Below, piece after piece: positions 1 to 11,044 of a stretch of 64,000 bases of DNA. How positions within the stretch are numbered: the stretch's first letter is position 1; the number at the start of each line of letters is the position of its first letter. A program made the translations under genes and the position numbers. Source of the DNA: Taudactylus pleione (taxonomy: Eukaryota; Chordata; Amphibia; Anura; Myobatrachidae); assembly GCA_031769625.1 (NCBI GenBank), contig JAUIMM010000169.1, positions 11,342,001 to 11,406,000 on the forward strand. Direction: 5' to 3'. The notes below the pieces were generated by a model. It searched no databases. It saw only the letters and a list, made by a program, of their open reading frames with translations, and was not told the DNA's origin.

Positions 1-369
1 GACCCACTCCTGCCTGAACCTGGCTCCTCAGTTAACCCATTTCCTGTGCAGCCATCATCACAGCATTTCCAGATTTCCCTTTCAACCATCATCACAGCAT
101 TACCAGATATCCCCTTCAGCCACTATTCAGCAAACCAGGATATCCATTTCACTCTCACAGTCTATCTGGATTCATCTCGGTCACTGATCTGGACATTAGT
201 TTACTCCCACTCACTACAGTTCCCTTCAGCCACATATATAAATTTGTATATTGCTGGACTTTAATTTATTATTTTTCATGTCTACAAACATTCACATCAA
301 ACAACCAACCTTTCAGTTTAAACCTGTTCCGGTGTCTGCTCCTGTTTCCACCCTGGGTCCACAACAAAC
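1..369. other. Unassigned flank with short imperfect tandem copies
   Basis: I see no gene here. Positions 50-130 hold about two imperfect copies of a roughly 36-bp unit (catcatcacagcattwccag followed by a pyrimidine-rich spacer). The remainder is AT-rich sequence that I do not recognise, ending at the first MITE. Confidence 0.4.
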
Positions 370-372
370 ACA

Positions 373-1569
373 GGGCCTGATTCAGCTCCGCTCGCTAGAT
401 GCGGTCGCTCGCTCCCAGCGTATGGAACTGTAGCTAAGTGACGTCAAGGCAGCCGCTCGCACGGCAAGGCATAAACACGCCAACTATGTCTTGGCGAGCG
501 ATCACTTTGTTTTTATAGATGCCCACCAGCCTGTCTTTAGCCACCCACTAGCGTACGTCATCTCCAGGAAGTATATACAACCATCAGTACATCGGGTACC
601 ATCGACTCTGACCGCAGCGCTTGCGGTTGACTGAACCCTACCGCAAGCACTTCAGTGTATTATTCAACCAGGTGACATGCTCCATGATGCTGCCTGTTAA
701 TAATGGATGCCCCAGAAACGGCATGAACACACTCTGGGCCTGATTCAGAGCCGCTCGTAAGTGGCCGCTCGTTCGCTCCTAGCGATGTTTGCACATCTGC
801 GCATGCGCATGGGTCGTAATGCGCATGCGCCAACCAGTCAGTGCGGTTGGAAAACGTGTGTTCGCAAAATTGCGAGTGCCTGCTAATTTGAGTGAAAGGA
901 TGAGGCGTTTGTGGGTGGTAACAGGGGAAGGTGCTTGAAAACGGGGAGTGGAGATCCGAACGCAGGCGTGCCAAACGGTCAAAACGGGCATTTTAAGGGT
1001 GTGCATAATTAACAAAGCAGCGTCATCGACCACGTCACTTGGTTGTTTCTTAGCCTGAACTGTTCGCATGATTGCGGTAGGGAAATCCAACCACAAGCAC
1101 TGCGATCAGTTCAGACGCCTTTCGATGTACTCGATTAATCTAATAAATAGCGGAGATGACGTATGATGCGAGCGGCCAGGGGGCGTCTTTACAAAATAGC
1201 GAGCGCATGTTTCGTTCGCTCGCTCAGACAGAGGCGTCAGACCGCAAAGAGCGAGCTCTCAATTTAAATAGCCGGCCCCTTTTTCTGAACGAGCGAGCGC
1301 AAATGGCGTCCGGCTCTGAATCAGGCCCTCTGACACAACTGCGTCCGCAACTCCCCTCCCCCGTTACTACTGCCCTGCCCCTGTTACCACCCACAAACGG
1401 CCTTTCCTGTCACTCATTCCACTGGGCTGTGTTTGCAGGGCGAGTGAGTACATTCTGATCGCTCGTACTAGTTTGCGCACACGCACTGCGAACTACATGC
1501 ATGCGCACATTAGCGAATATCGTCTGCAACGAGCGGCAGCTTGCTAGCGACCGGGTCTGAATCAGGTCC
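373..1569. mobile_element. GGGCCTGATTCAG-family MITE, outer copy (split)
   Basis: Starts gggcctgattcag and ends with the inverted counterpart ctgaatcaggtcc. It is flanked by the 3-bp direct repeat ACA at 370-372 and 1570-1572. The copy is split by a second member of the same family at 736-1328. The ends and 3-bp duplication fit PIF/Harbinger-like transposition, but the duplicated triplet is not TWA, so the superfamily is an inference. It has no coding capacity. Confidence 0.8.
736..1328. mobile_element. GGGCCTGATTCAG-family MITE, subfamily A (593 bp)
   Basis: TIRs gggcctgattcagagcc and ggctctgaatcaggccc are flanked by TCT at 733-735 and 1329-1331. The interior has the features seen in all subfamily A copies: a hairpin of cgcatgcg blocks, a gtgggtggtaacaggggaaggt segment (shown here with one mismatch), a gcataatta block, and a tract with acgtca near the distal end. 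It lies inside the older copy at 373-1569. Confidence 0.88.
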
Positions 1570-1697
1570 ACAGTCCCCAACACAGGGCTTTATATGAAGT
1601 AGCTGATTAGCTTCCCGGTGAGTTGTTGGTGAAGATGTAAAATGGCACCTGCAGTCAGTGTGAAGCCCGCAGTGCATTACACTGATTGTGGTGCATA

Positions 1698-2055
1698 CTT
1701 GCCGACATTCAGCTCCCTCCTTCTGGGAGGGAGCTGAATGCCTGCATTCTGCGGGGGGCGTGGCCGGGCTATGATGCCGTTTTGGGGGCGGGGTCAGGGC
1801 GTGACCGCACGATCGCGTCATCGTGGCCCCGCCCCCTCTTCACAATGCCGGTAAAAAGGCATTGTGAAGCAGGGGGCGGAGCCACGATGACGCGATTCAG
1901 CGCGAATCGCGTCATCGGGCCCCCCCGCTGCGGGGTTTTTTAGCAGTAGTTCAGGGGGGTAGGCGGCAGCCGGGAGGCTTGCCTGCCTTTCCGGGGGGTC
2001 GGGAGCGGCACCCGATATTCGGGAGGCTCCCGACCAAATCGGGAGGGTAGGCAAG
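1698..2055. mobile_element. CTTGCCKAC-type MITE
   Basis: The left end reads ta-cttgccgac and the right end gtaggcaag, an inverted pair. Just inside are a gagggagctgaatg hairpin and a conserved segment containing ggcattgtgaagcaggggg, followed by a cgcgattcagcgcgaatcgcg palindrome. The same order recurs near 13471, 21186, 24210, 40170 and 47094. The copy at 47094 is cleanly flanked by TA, which suggests a Tc1/mariner-type insertion site. That classification is an inference. Confidence 0.7.
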
Positions 2056-2225
2056 CCTGGTGCCGGTTTACATTTTTTTTAAAAATGACTCGAAATCTAG
2101 GATGAACTTTCACATGTAAAACTCCACTTCCCAATTATTCAGATATGCAAGGCATAAATATTTAAAAGCTGCAAAGGTCTTAGGAAATTTAAGACCATGG
2201 GCACCTGAACGAGTACAATGCTCAA

Positions 2226-2506
2226 CAGAGACATAACTAGACTTTTTGGTGCCCTGTGCCAGAGAGAGCATTGGTGCCCCCTTCCATTTTTGTAAATAGG
2301 GACATAAACCTGAAAAAGGGCCATGGCCTCCTGGGGAAGGGCCAGGGAAGAGATGGGTGAGGCCAGGAGATGCTGGGGATAAAAGAAGAGGAAGCTACAA
2401 GTGAGAGTGATAATAAAAACAGGAAAATTGACAGGCCAAACAGCGCCCCCTGCCTTGCGGTGCCCTTTGCCATGGCACGGGTCACACTTCCCTAGTTATG
2501 GCCCTG
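2226..2506. mobile_element. hAT-type MITE with 8-bp TSD
   Basis: The element begins cagagacataactag and ends ctagttatggccctg. It is flanked by the perfect 8-bp duplication atgctcaa (2218-2225 and 2507-2514), the diagnostic length for hAT transposons. A reverse-oriented relative lies at 39374-39662. It has no open frame of interest. Confidence 0.88.
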
Positions 2507-2624
2507 ATGCTCAATATAATTCTGCTTGCGGCAACAATATTGCTGCAGAAATTTGTTACCGTGAGAGAGATACAGGATCCATTAAGGTTGGTGTTCTGTG
2601 CAGTGGGACAATAGACTGCTGGTA

Positions 2625-4213
2625 CAGTGTATCCGGAAAGTATTCACAACGCTTCACTTTTTCCACGTTTTGTTATGTTACAGCCTTATTACAAAATGGA
2701 ATTAATTCATTTTTGTCCTCAAAATTCTACACACAATACCCCATAATGACAACGTGTAAAAAAATTTTTGCAATTTTTCCCAATGTAATAAAAAAACACT
2801 AAGAAACCACATGTACATAAGTATTCACGGCCTTTGCCATGAAGCTAAAAATTGAGCTCAGGTGCATCCTGTTTCCACTGATCATCCTTGAGATGTTCCT
2901 ACAGCTTAATTGGAGTCCACCTGTGGTAAATTAAGTTGATTGGACATGATTTTGAAAGGCATACACATGTCTATATAAGGTCCCACACTTGACAGTGCAT
3001 GTCAGAGCACAAACCAAGCATGAAGTCCTAGGAATTGTCTTTAGACCTCAGAGACATTACTGTCTCGAGGCACAAATCTGGGGAAGGGTATAGAAAAATA
3101 TCTGCTGCTTTGAAGGTCCCAATGAGCACAGTGGCCTCCATCATACGTAAATGGAAGAAGTTCGGAACCACCAGGACACTTCCTAGAGTTGGTCAGCCAT
3201 CTAAAATGAGCGATCGGGTGAGAAGGGCCCTAGCCAGGGACATGACCAAGAACCCGATGGTCACTCTGTCAGAGCTACACCATTCCTCTGTGGAGAGAGG
3301 AGAACTATCTCTGCAGCAGTCCCCCAATCAGGCCTGTATGGTAGAGCGGCCAGACGGAAGCCACTCCTTAGTAAAAAGCACATGGCAGCCCGCCTGGAGT
3401 TTGCCAAAATGCACCTGAAGGACTCTCTGGTCTGATGAGACAAAGAGTGAACTCTTTGGCGTGAATGCCAGGCATTATGTTGTTTGGAGCAAACCAGGCA
3501 CCACTCATCACCAGGCCAATACCATCCCTACATTTAAGCATGGTGGTGGCAGCATCATGCTGTGGGGATGTTTTTCAGCAGCAGAAACTGGGAGACTAGT
3601 CAGGATAGAGGGAAAGATGAATGCAGCAATGTAGAGTGACATCCTGGATGAAAACCTGCTCCAGAGCACTCTTGACCTCAGACTGGGTCGACGGTTCATC
3701 TTTCAGCAGGACAACGACCCTAAGCACACAGCAAAGATATCAAAGGAGTGGCTTCAGGACAACTCTGTGAATGTCCTTGAGTGGCCCAGCCAGAGCCCAG
3801 ACTTGAATCCGATTGAACATCTCTGGAGAGATCTGAAAATGGCTGTGCACAGACGCTTCCCATCCAACCTGATGGAGCTTGAGAGGTGCTGCAAAGAGGA
3901 ATGGGCAAAACTGCCAAAAGATAGGTGTGCCAAGCTTGTGGCATCATATTCCAAAAGACTTGAAGCTGTAATTGCTGCCAAAGGTGCATCAACAAAGTAT
4001 TAAGCAAAGGTTGTGAATACTTATGTACGTGTGATTTCTTAGTAGTTGTTTTTTTAACTAAATTTGCAAATAAAATTTTTAAACGCTGTTATTATGGGGT
4101 ATTGTGTGTAGAATTTTGAGGACAAAAATGAGTTTGTTCTATTTTGGAATAAGGCTATAACAAAACAAAATGTGGAAAACATGAAGCGTTGTGAATACTT
4201 TCCGGATGCACTG
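2625..4213 (+). mobile_element. Tc1-like transposon (about 1.6 kb), near full length
   Basis: The ends cagtg.atccggaaagtatt and their inverse are flanked by TA (2623-2624 and 4214-4215). The TIRs are long, about 160 bp each (2625-2784 and about 4054-4213), and closely similar to one another, so the copy is not very old. It encloses one transposase gene, now broken. Overall length is typical of Tc1 elements. Confidence 0.93.
3020..4003 (+). pseudogene. Tc1-like transposase (DD34E), inactivated
   Basis: This would encode a Tc1-family cut-and-paste transposase that binds the TIRs and inserts at TA. The ATG at 3020 is followed by a stop at codon 4 (TAG, 3029-3031), probably from a lysine codon. 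The N-terminal paired-type helix-turn-helix region is readable (SRHKSGEGYRKISAALKVP). The frame is lost between about 3300 and 3427 and regained at LWSDET, where the first catalytic Asp is at 3434-3436. A further TAG lies at 3632-3634. The second Asp is in QQDNDPKH (3710-3712) and the Glu is in NPIEHLW (3815-3817), leaving 34 residues between them. The C-terminus at 4003 is intact. Two stops and compensating frameshifts make it non-functional. Confidence 0.93.
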
Positions 4214-4674
4214 TATAATCATAGGCACTGATTTCTAGCATGGTTTCTTTAGGGTACTTGCTTATTGTACAGTTTGGAGCAGGGAAGAGAATATAACCTT
4301 TTAATTACATTCTGAACAATAGTTAATGTTGTTTACGCATTTTCTGGAACATGTTATCAGCAGTCAGCTGATTAGAACTTTGCATTTCAAGGAAAGGAAT
4401 GGATGCCCAGCATTACTTTTTACAAGTACAGATAAAATGCCTGTCAGACCGACAGGCATTTTTATCTGCCAGCCTTATAGTGTGGATATACACTGCGAGA
4501 TATCTCACAGTGTATGTGCCACTATATTTGCGCTCCTCCCCAGGGGAAATGTGAAAGCACAGGGAAAATCTCTATCAGTTGGCCGTGACTGTGCATACAC
4601 TGCCCGATGCTGACACATTTCACTTAGAAAATATTGCATCACATGGGCATGCTGGACACGGGTTGGGTATATCA

Positions 4675-5015
4675 TCCCGGCTGTCGGGATGCCGCTAGTC
4701 AGAATACAGACGGTGGCATCCCGACAGCTATAGAAGTCAACGGTAAGTATTTTGCTACCCCCTCCCCTAACCCCTACCCCAACCCACCTTTCCCGGTCCC
4801 TAACCCTAGAGCCTAAACCTAACCTCTTCCCTTCCCCTCCCCGCACCCTAATCCTAACCCTCCCTCCCCGATGCCTAACCCTAACCCCGCTACCCTCCCC
4901 TGCACCCGATACTTAACCTTCGGGATGCCGACTGTCGGGATACTGGTGCTGGGATCCCGACCTGTTGGCGCCGGTATTAAGACCATCGGCATCCCGCACA
5001 CCAGGATGCCGACTA
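4675..5015. mobile_element. MITE with telomere-like CCTAACCCTAA tract (copy 1)
   Basis: The flanking parts are inverted segments built on tcccg.ctgtcgggatgccg. The centre, from about 4755 to 4920, is a pyrimidine strand of degenerate cctaaccctaaccc blocks mixed with gcctaaacctaa. Copies with the same layout occur near 15960, 36860 and, reversed, 55262. The boundaries are approximate because no duplication could be assigned. Confidence 0.6.
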
Positions 5016-5150
5016 CATCCCCTGCACGATCGGGCATGCCCGACTGATCAATAATTTCAGACTGGTTGCCGGCATAAACTGTACGATTATATGGAGATCC
5101 GCCAATATCAGGCGGATCAGCCAGATGTAAGTCAGCCTTATAAGAATTAT

Positions 5151-5307
5151 GGGGGAGATTTATCAAACCTTGGGGAGAGAAAGTGGAGAGAGATAAAGTA
5201 TCTACCAATCAGCTCCTCTCATTTTTCAAACACAGCTTGTGAAATGACAGTTAGGATCTGATTGGTTGGTATTTTAATCTCTCTTCACGGTTTGATACAT
5301 CTCCCCC
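5151..5307. mobile_element. Small 157-bp MITE, TSD TAT
   Basis: Inverted ends gggggagatttatcaaacc and ggtttgatacatctccccc are flanked by TAT (5148-5150 and 5308-5310). The inner arms, around ctgattggttgg and its complement, form a near full-length fold-back. The length and 3-bp duplication fit a Harbinger-type MITE. Confidence 0.82.
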
Positions 5308-6948
5308 TATGTTTGAACATTCAGGAGCTCTGGTACATTTATTGCTATAGAGCAAGCGTGACATTTCTACTTGGCAAATACAAGAGCATGAAAATGACAC
5401 AGAGTAGCATGCACGTGCGTTATATGGGCAGATGCAGCAATTTTTTTTTATTTGTGCATGATCTTCCAGTTCTACGTGCAATTCAGAATCGTAAACATGT
5501 CAGTTATGGCTGAATGGGTATAACCAGGGTTGTAGAGAGCCCGGCCGGACCCAGGTGAAGGGCGACATGACCACGCCCCCTTGAGCGAAATAAAACCATT
5601 TTTGCAGCGCTGTTTAGCGTCACTGCATGCTGGGGAGCGGGGCGCTGTAAGCCCCTCAGCACGGCACAAAGCCAAGTGGGGCGCGATCCGTGTGATCGCT
5701 CCCCGCCAAAGGCATAGGAGACTGCTGCGAGCAATCTCCCACTGCAGTCCAGCACACGCGGTGTGCTGGGCTGCTGTGAGGGTGGAAGGAGTGATGGAGA
5801 GGCAGTGCCAGACCAGGGTAAATAGTACCTGCTCTCCCCCCCTGGGTATAACTGGTCAACAATGAGGATTTGCACACAGGTTAAGTGTAGTGTCATGGGC
5901 ATGTAGAAGCATTTGCAGGAGATCAGTCTGATTTTAGGGAAATTTCTTGCACCAAGCATTTTTGCAGTCAGGCAATTTTCCTGAACCACTAAAAGAAGCA
6001 ATTGTTAGATCACTTCTTAAAAAACCTAACTTAAACCACGGCTGCATAACCAACTACAGACTGGTATCAAACCTTTTTCTAAAAAAGGTTATTGAAAAAG
6101 AGGTGGCAAATTAACCTGCCTGTCAACCCATGATATTTATGATCCATTCCAGTCAGGATTCAGGAGAAGACATAGCATTGACACAGCCCTGGTACGTGTG
6201 CTTAATGATCTTCAGATGGCAAGAGACAGAGGTGACTGTTCAGTCTTAGGGGTCACTTAGCATATGATGGGTATAACGGACATTGGGAACACAGATACCA
6301 GTGACAACAGAAATTTACTGCACAATCTTACAGCTTAGTGAATCTACTATATTTAGTGCAGTTCCTCTTTCTTGTCTGGGGTGTCGCTCGGTGTTCTGGT
6401 GCTTCTAGCACACAAACTGCTTCATCTCAGCAGTTTGTTGCATCAGAGAGCTACACTCTTGGCATTGCTAGAATGAAGACTATGGGGTCTATTTACTAAG
6501 CAGTGTTAGGAGACAAGAGTGAAAAGTGATAAGAAAGTGATAGGGTGCCAGCCAATCAGCTCCCAACTGTCATTTTTCAAACACAGCCTGTGAGATGACA
6601 GTTAGGAGCTGATTGGCTGGCACCTTATCACTTTTGACTCTTCACTTCTCCTAACACTGCTTAGTAAGTAGACCAAGGGCCGCCATCAGGGGGGGACAGC
6701 CGGGCCTGGAGTCCCGGGCCCGCACACTCAGGTAAAGAGGGAGGGCCCGGCTGCTCCTACAAATGGGCCAGCAGCAGAACTGCATTCGGGCAGTGTTTAG
6801 CCTCTTCGGAGCGTGGCTGTGTTCATGTGCAGAAGCAGGGCTGGAGCGTTCTTGCTACAGCCCTGCTTCTGAACATGCGCAGATGCTCCGAAGAGGCTAA
6901 CCAGCTTTTCTGCCCATCTGATTGGCTACAACTGCCAGGTGCCCTCCG

Positions 6949-7167
6949 TCTGTCCCTGCTGGCTTCCCTCCTGCCGCCCGCACCTATCTGTCCCTGCTGG
7001 CTTCCCTCCTGCCGCCCGCACCTATCTGTCCCAGCTGACTTCCCTCCTGCCGCCCGCACCTATCTGTCCCCGCTGACTTCCCTCCTGCCGCCCGCACCTA
7101 TCTGTCCCCGCTGACTTCCCTCCTGCCGCCCGCACCTATCTGTCCCCGCTGACTTCCCTCCTCTGGC
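6949..7167. repeat. 38-bp minisatellite, about 5.8 copies
   Basis: The unit begins ctatctgtccc and continues through gctgacttccctcctgccgc. The copies differ by one to three bases (ctggc versus ctgac, ccctg versus ccccg). The array lies in the left part of the hAT element and accounts for the open frames on both strands here. Confidence 0.92.
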
Positions 7168-7375
7168 GACAATGACAGCGCCGCAATACTGGGGGACCCA
7201 AAGGAAAATGCCGGCTGCCGAGGGGAGAAAATATGTATGGACTAGTATACAAGATGAGGAGGGGAGAGAATATCAAACATATAAGGAGTGGGACTGAAGA
7301 GTTGTTCGGAGGGGTCAAAGGCTATATATATATATATTTTTTTTTTAATGTATGTATATATACACATACATGCTG

Positions 7376-7379
<4 letters not shown>

Positions 7380-7431
<52 letters not shown>
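7380..7431. repeat. (TA)n microsatellite
   Basis: An uninterrupted TA run of about 51 bp. A second run lies at 7684-7727, and the two flank the fold-back element at 7521-7680. Confidence 0.95.
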
Positions 7432-7434
<3 letters not shown>

Positions 7435-7520
7435 CACATCAAATGAACCACATTGCCTCCCAGGAATGTATGCCCAGGTGCCCTCCACACAACAAACTTG
7501 TGAAAATATAAACCAGGACC

Positions 7521-7680
7521 GTCGGCTCTCTTAGGACTTATACACATCATTAATTAATGCTATAAGCGACTCCTTTGTTCTGCATTTCGGTTTTAATCCA
7601 AAGCTTTATCCATATCGTTGGAGCAAAGGAGCTGCTTATAGCGTAATTTATTGATGTGTATAAGTCCTAAGAGAGCCGAC
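7521..7680. mobile_element. 160-bp fold-back MITE between two TA tracts
   Basis: The arms gtcggctctcttaggactta and its complement extend about 30 bp almost perfectly. The inner arms (ggagtcgcttatagc type) continue the fold. It sits between two (TA)n runs, which suggests insertion in or expansion from a TA-rich target. Confidence 0.7.
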
Positions 7681-7682
7681 AG

Positions 7683-7683
<1 letters not shown>

Positions 7684-7727
<44 letters not shown>
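7684..7727. repeat. (TA)n microsatellite
   Basis: A pure TA run adjoining the right side of the fold-back element. Confidence 0.95.
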
Positions 7728-7731
<4 letters not shown>

Positions 7732-7923
7732 GGATTAATCACCTTCAGTTGCCAGGTGGGTGGGAGAGTATTACACTCTGACCTGAAGCAGGTTCAATGA
7801 GACACCACCCCAATTACGGCTGCTTCCAGACATTTCCCAGGCTGTGTGTTGGGGGGGGGGGGGCCTGCCTATTTTTTCAGTCCCGAGCCCCACAATTTGT
7901 GATGGCGGCCCTGAATAGACCCC

Positions 7924-8252
7924 TCAATCCTTCTGGATCTCTCTGCAGCATTTGATACCGTGGACCACAGGATTTTAATTGAGCGCCTGAAAATTTTCTG
8001 TGGACTGGATGGCACAGTCCTTAGCTGGTTCAAATAATTTCTCACTGGCAGGTCACAGAGTGTCTCTTCTGGAGTATACTCTTCATCACCAGTGCCACTT
8101 CCATATGGTGTCTCACTGGGTTCTATACCATCTCCAATGCTTTTTGCAGTATACATGCTACCACTGGGTGAAATAATCAGATGTCATGGCCTGGTCTACC
8201 ACTGCTATGCAGATGATACTCAACTGTATTTGTCCTTTGCTCCAGGTAGTGT
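7924..8252 (+). pseudogene. L2 reverse-transcriptase core fragment
   Basis: The translation in the + direction gives [19 protein letters not shown], a stop within the next segment (SWFK followed by TAA near 8036), and then CYADDTQLYLSF near 8203-8240. The YADD box is the reverse-transcriptase catalytic motif and its LINE context is clear. The fragment is bounded on the left by the 6484-7923 MITE and on the right by the 8253-8429 MITE, both of which split the original gene. Confidence 0.88.
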
Positions 8253-8429
8253 GGGGTCTATTTACTAAGCTTTGTTAGGAGATAAAGTGAAAAGTGATAA
8301 GGTGCCAGCCACTCAGCTCCTAACTGCCATATCACAGGCTGTGTTTGAAAAATGGCAGTTAGGAGCTGATTGGCTGATACCTTATTACCGTTCACTTTAT
8401 CTCCTAACACTGCTTCGTAAATAGACCCC
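8253..8429. mobile_element. GGGGTCTATTTACTAAGC-type MITE
   Basis: A 177-bp fold-back with ends ggggtctatttactaagc and gcttcgtaaatagacccc. It interrupts the L2 remnant. The flanking triplets are TGT and TGA, a likely 3-bp duplication with one mismatch. It belongs to the same family as the copy starting at 6484. Confidence 0.8.
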
Positions 8430-8649
8430 TGAGAACCCAATACCAACTCTAAATGGCTGCCTAGCTGAGCTCCAGGAGTGGATGAGTGCCAGTTGGCTGC
8501 GACTGAACCCGGATAAAACAGAGGTCCTTATGATAGGCCACAAGAAAAGGCTGCAGCATAACCAACCAACAGGACTAACGCTTGGGGGTTCAGAACATGT
8601 GCAAAATCTTGGTGTTGTCCTGGATAGTGGCTTGACAAATAAACATAAG

Positions 8650-8814
8650 GGGGTATAATTACTGAAGTGCAGATTTTTAGAAGTGGAGATGTTGCCTATA
8701 GCAACCAGATTCTACTTAACAATGATCTAACACCTTATAGACGATAAAGACTAGTTGGTTGCTATGGGCAACATCTCCACTTCTAAAAACCTGCACTTTA
8801 GTAAATATAACCCC
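8650..8814. mobile_element. MITE with GGGGTATAATTACT ends
   Basis: A 165-bp fold-back. Both arms contain gttgcc.atagcaacca and aagtggagatgttgcc segments in inverted orientation, and the ends are ggggtataatta and taaatataacccc. It splits the L2 remnant. The flanks are AAG and AGG. Similar fold-backs are common in frog genomes; this is family knowledge and was not searched here. Confidence 0.75.
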
Positions 8815-9411
8815 AGGTTTCATCCACAATCAAATCACCATTCTTCCATCTGATGAACATTGCCAGAATCAAGCACTTAATTCCCCCCAGAAGATCTTCC
8901 TAAAGTCATACATGCATTTAGATCATCACGCCTTTACTACTGCAACGCCCTCTACCTCGGTCTCCCAGCAAAAGAATTGCACCGCTTGCAGATGGTACAA
9001 AATGCAGCTGCCAGGCTATTAACCAACCAGCCCCCTTCCAACCACATAACACCTATTACTATCAAAGCCCTACATTTCCTGGGTCCAAGGTAATTGAAGC
9101 AGCTTCTGATCCCCTTACTGTCCCACTCGATTACTGTGATCCATTGACTAAGGACTATTAACAGTACCTAGACTCTCCCGGAATTCATTTGGGGGTTGAG
9201 CTTTCACAATTGTGTATCCAACTCTATGAAACTCACTTCCCAGCACAGTTTGAGAGACCTCCACTCTAGAATCAAAAATAAACTTAAGACTCACCTATTC
9301 ACCCAAGCATTTCACTAATGTCCCTTGTTAAGCTTGTTTTGTATTTTGTGCTGTAAAGGGAAATGTAAAGCACTTTGAGTCCTCTTAGGAGAAAAGTGCT
9401 ATATAAATAAT

Positions 9412-9442
9412 GTTATTAATTATTATTATTATTATTATTATT
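9412..9442. repeat. (ATT)n tail of the L2 remnant
   Basis: A run of TTA/ATT units directly after the L2 3' end, as expected for this LINE family. Confidence 0.9.
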
Positions 9443-10629
9443 AGTCTGCACTGACAGTAATGACGGCTATTTGTCTAAAGCCTATTCATACCGTGATTCA
9501 GTAACTAGATGCATACAACTCTGAGTATGAGTGAATATCCAAATTTAGTTGGATATATACATGAATGCGGATGTTCTTCAGTGGGGTTAGACCCATGTTG
9601 ATTGCGCTCTTGGCTTTTTTTTTTTTAAATTAAAACTCCCCTTAGAGTAGTCCAAACAATATAACAATTATTAAATATATAAATTAATTACAGTGGCGCT
9701 CACGTTTGCAGGATTATCTAAATAATTAACTAGAGTGCAGCTGCCAATTAAGGAAAGCTGTGCGGTGTCTCCAAAAAATTGTTAACAATGTATTGACTGC
9801 ACAGTCTAGTCAAAATCATTCCAAAACATGTTATTAAAAGCATATATCATCAAATCCCATATTGAGAATAGCAATATAAAATCACAATTGATACATTAAA
9901 ACCTATAGACTAGTCATAATTGACTGAAATGTATTGTCCCGTAGAGGAATGCTAATTATCGCCTTTTGAAATGAAGGGTAAATATTTACCAAGTCCAGGT
10001 AATGTCACCTTATTAGATGTCTGTGCTGCTGTATGGAGCTCCAACTGGTATCCTAACTGCTGGCTCAAAAGTGTTCATGATGTTAACGGGCCATGCAGTA
10101 AGACAAACGTCCGGCTTCTGTGTCCCGTATGCCGGCGTCCCACCTGTCTCTGATATGCTCAGCAATTTCCACTGCAGTCGAGACGCGGCAGCCATGATGT
10201 TCCGGATACCAGGTAATGTAGTAGCAAAACTCAGTTGCTGGGGTTTGTAGAAAATCAAGCTGAGAACTAGTGCTCTGTTAAAAGTGGTAATACACGCTAC
10301 CGCATACACTGATGTGTCCGGTACAGTAGCGCTAGCACACAATCCAGTTCAGCAGCCTCAGTCAAGTGAAGACATCAATAGTATATCAGACATCGGAGTG
10401 GTGAATAATATATTCCAAACAAATTGAATAAACGCGTTTCTGTGCTCATGAGCACCTATGTCTGGCGTGTAATGTGACTTCTTTTACGGAAGCCTTTTTA
10501 AAAGCACACCACTTAACAATCCACAGATGTATTTAATTATCAGTACTATACAAATTATTAATTTATATGACACAGCCTATATATTGTTATCCTGTTGCTC
10601 AAACAATCACAGCAGGTTTCTCTAGTATA
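9443..10629. other. Unassigned AT-rich stretch
   Basis: I recognise no gene. The stretch has a short poly-T tract near 9617 and an acgcgtttctgtgctcatga motif at 10432-10451. That motif resembles the conserved region of Penelope-type or other retroelements. The 10000-10380 part has scattered GC-rich palindromic words but no terminal repeats I can define. Confidence 0.35.
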
Positions 10630-11044
10630 TACACAATAGTGTTCAAAAGCTTTAGGCAAGTGTGGAACAAATGCTACAAAGTAAGAATGCTTTCAAAAAT
10701 AGAAGTGTTAATAGTTTATTTTTATAAATGAGCAAAATGCAAAGTGAATGAACAAAAGGTAAATCTAAATTAAATATTTGGTGTGACCACCCTTTGCCTT
10801 CAAACAGCATCAATTCTTCTACGTACACAAGTCAGGAATTTTGTAGTAATATAGTCAGGTGTATGAATAACCAATCATACCAAACAGGTGATAATGATCA
10901 TCATTTTCATATGTAGGTTGAAACACAGTCATTAACTGATACAGAAACAGCTGTGTAGGAGGCTTAAAACTGGGTGAGGAACAGCCAAACTCTGTCTTCC
11001 ACAACCTCACCTTTGTAGCAGTTTCATGTCACAGGTCATATACT

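Larger units (their letters stand above)
6675..7913. mobile_element. hAT-type element, TIR AGGGCCGCCATCA
   Basis: The left end aagggccgccatcaggggg and the right end gatggcggccctg are inverted. The 8-bp flanks are agtagacc and aatagacc, a duplication with one mismatch. The host sequence is the terminus of the 6484-7923 MITE, so this is a younger insertion. Inside are a 38-bp minisatellite, TA tracts and a fold-back element. No transposase is present. Confidence 0.8.
6484..7923. mobile_element. GGGGTCTATTTACTAAGC-type MITE split by a hAT element
   Basis: The left part, 6484-6674, starts ggggtctatttactaagc and holds the usual fold-back arms around cagccaatcagctcc. The distal end is found only after the hAT insertion, as aatagacccc at 7914-7923. 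A clear flanking duplication could not be found (TAT on the left, TCA on the right). Confidence 0.7.
5880..9442 (+). mobile_element. L2-type LINE remnant, 5'-truncated and interrupted
   Basis: Reverse-transcriptase fragments lie at about 5920-6249, 7924-8252, 8430-8649 and 8815-9320, in the same orientation and order as in an L2 LINE. The first piece reads KEAIVRSLLKKPNLNHGCIT. Later pieces carry YADDTQLY and LNPDKTEVLMIG. The 3' end has the tail typical of L2 (gtgctatataaata) and finishes in an ATT microsatellite. The gaps are filled by later MITE and hAT insertions. Many stops and frameshifts show it is dead. Confidence 0.88.

Noticed and set aside
2401..2802. 133-codon frame
   Set aside because: It is a fusion of the hAT MITE at 2226-2506 and the left TIR of the Tc1 element.
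9617..9627. Poly-T tract as a retroposed gene tail
   Set aside because: It is short, and no processed coding sequence or target duplication is next to it.
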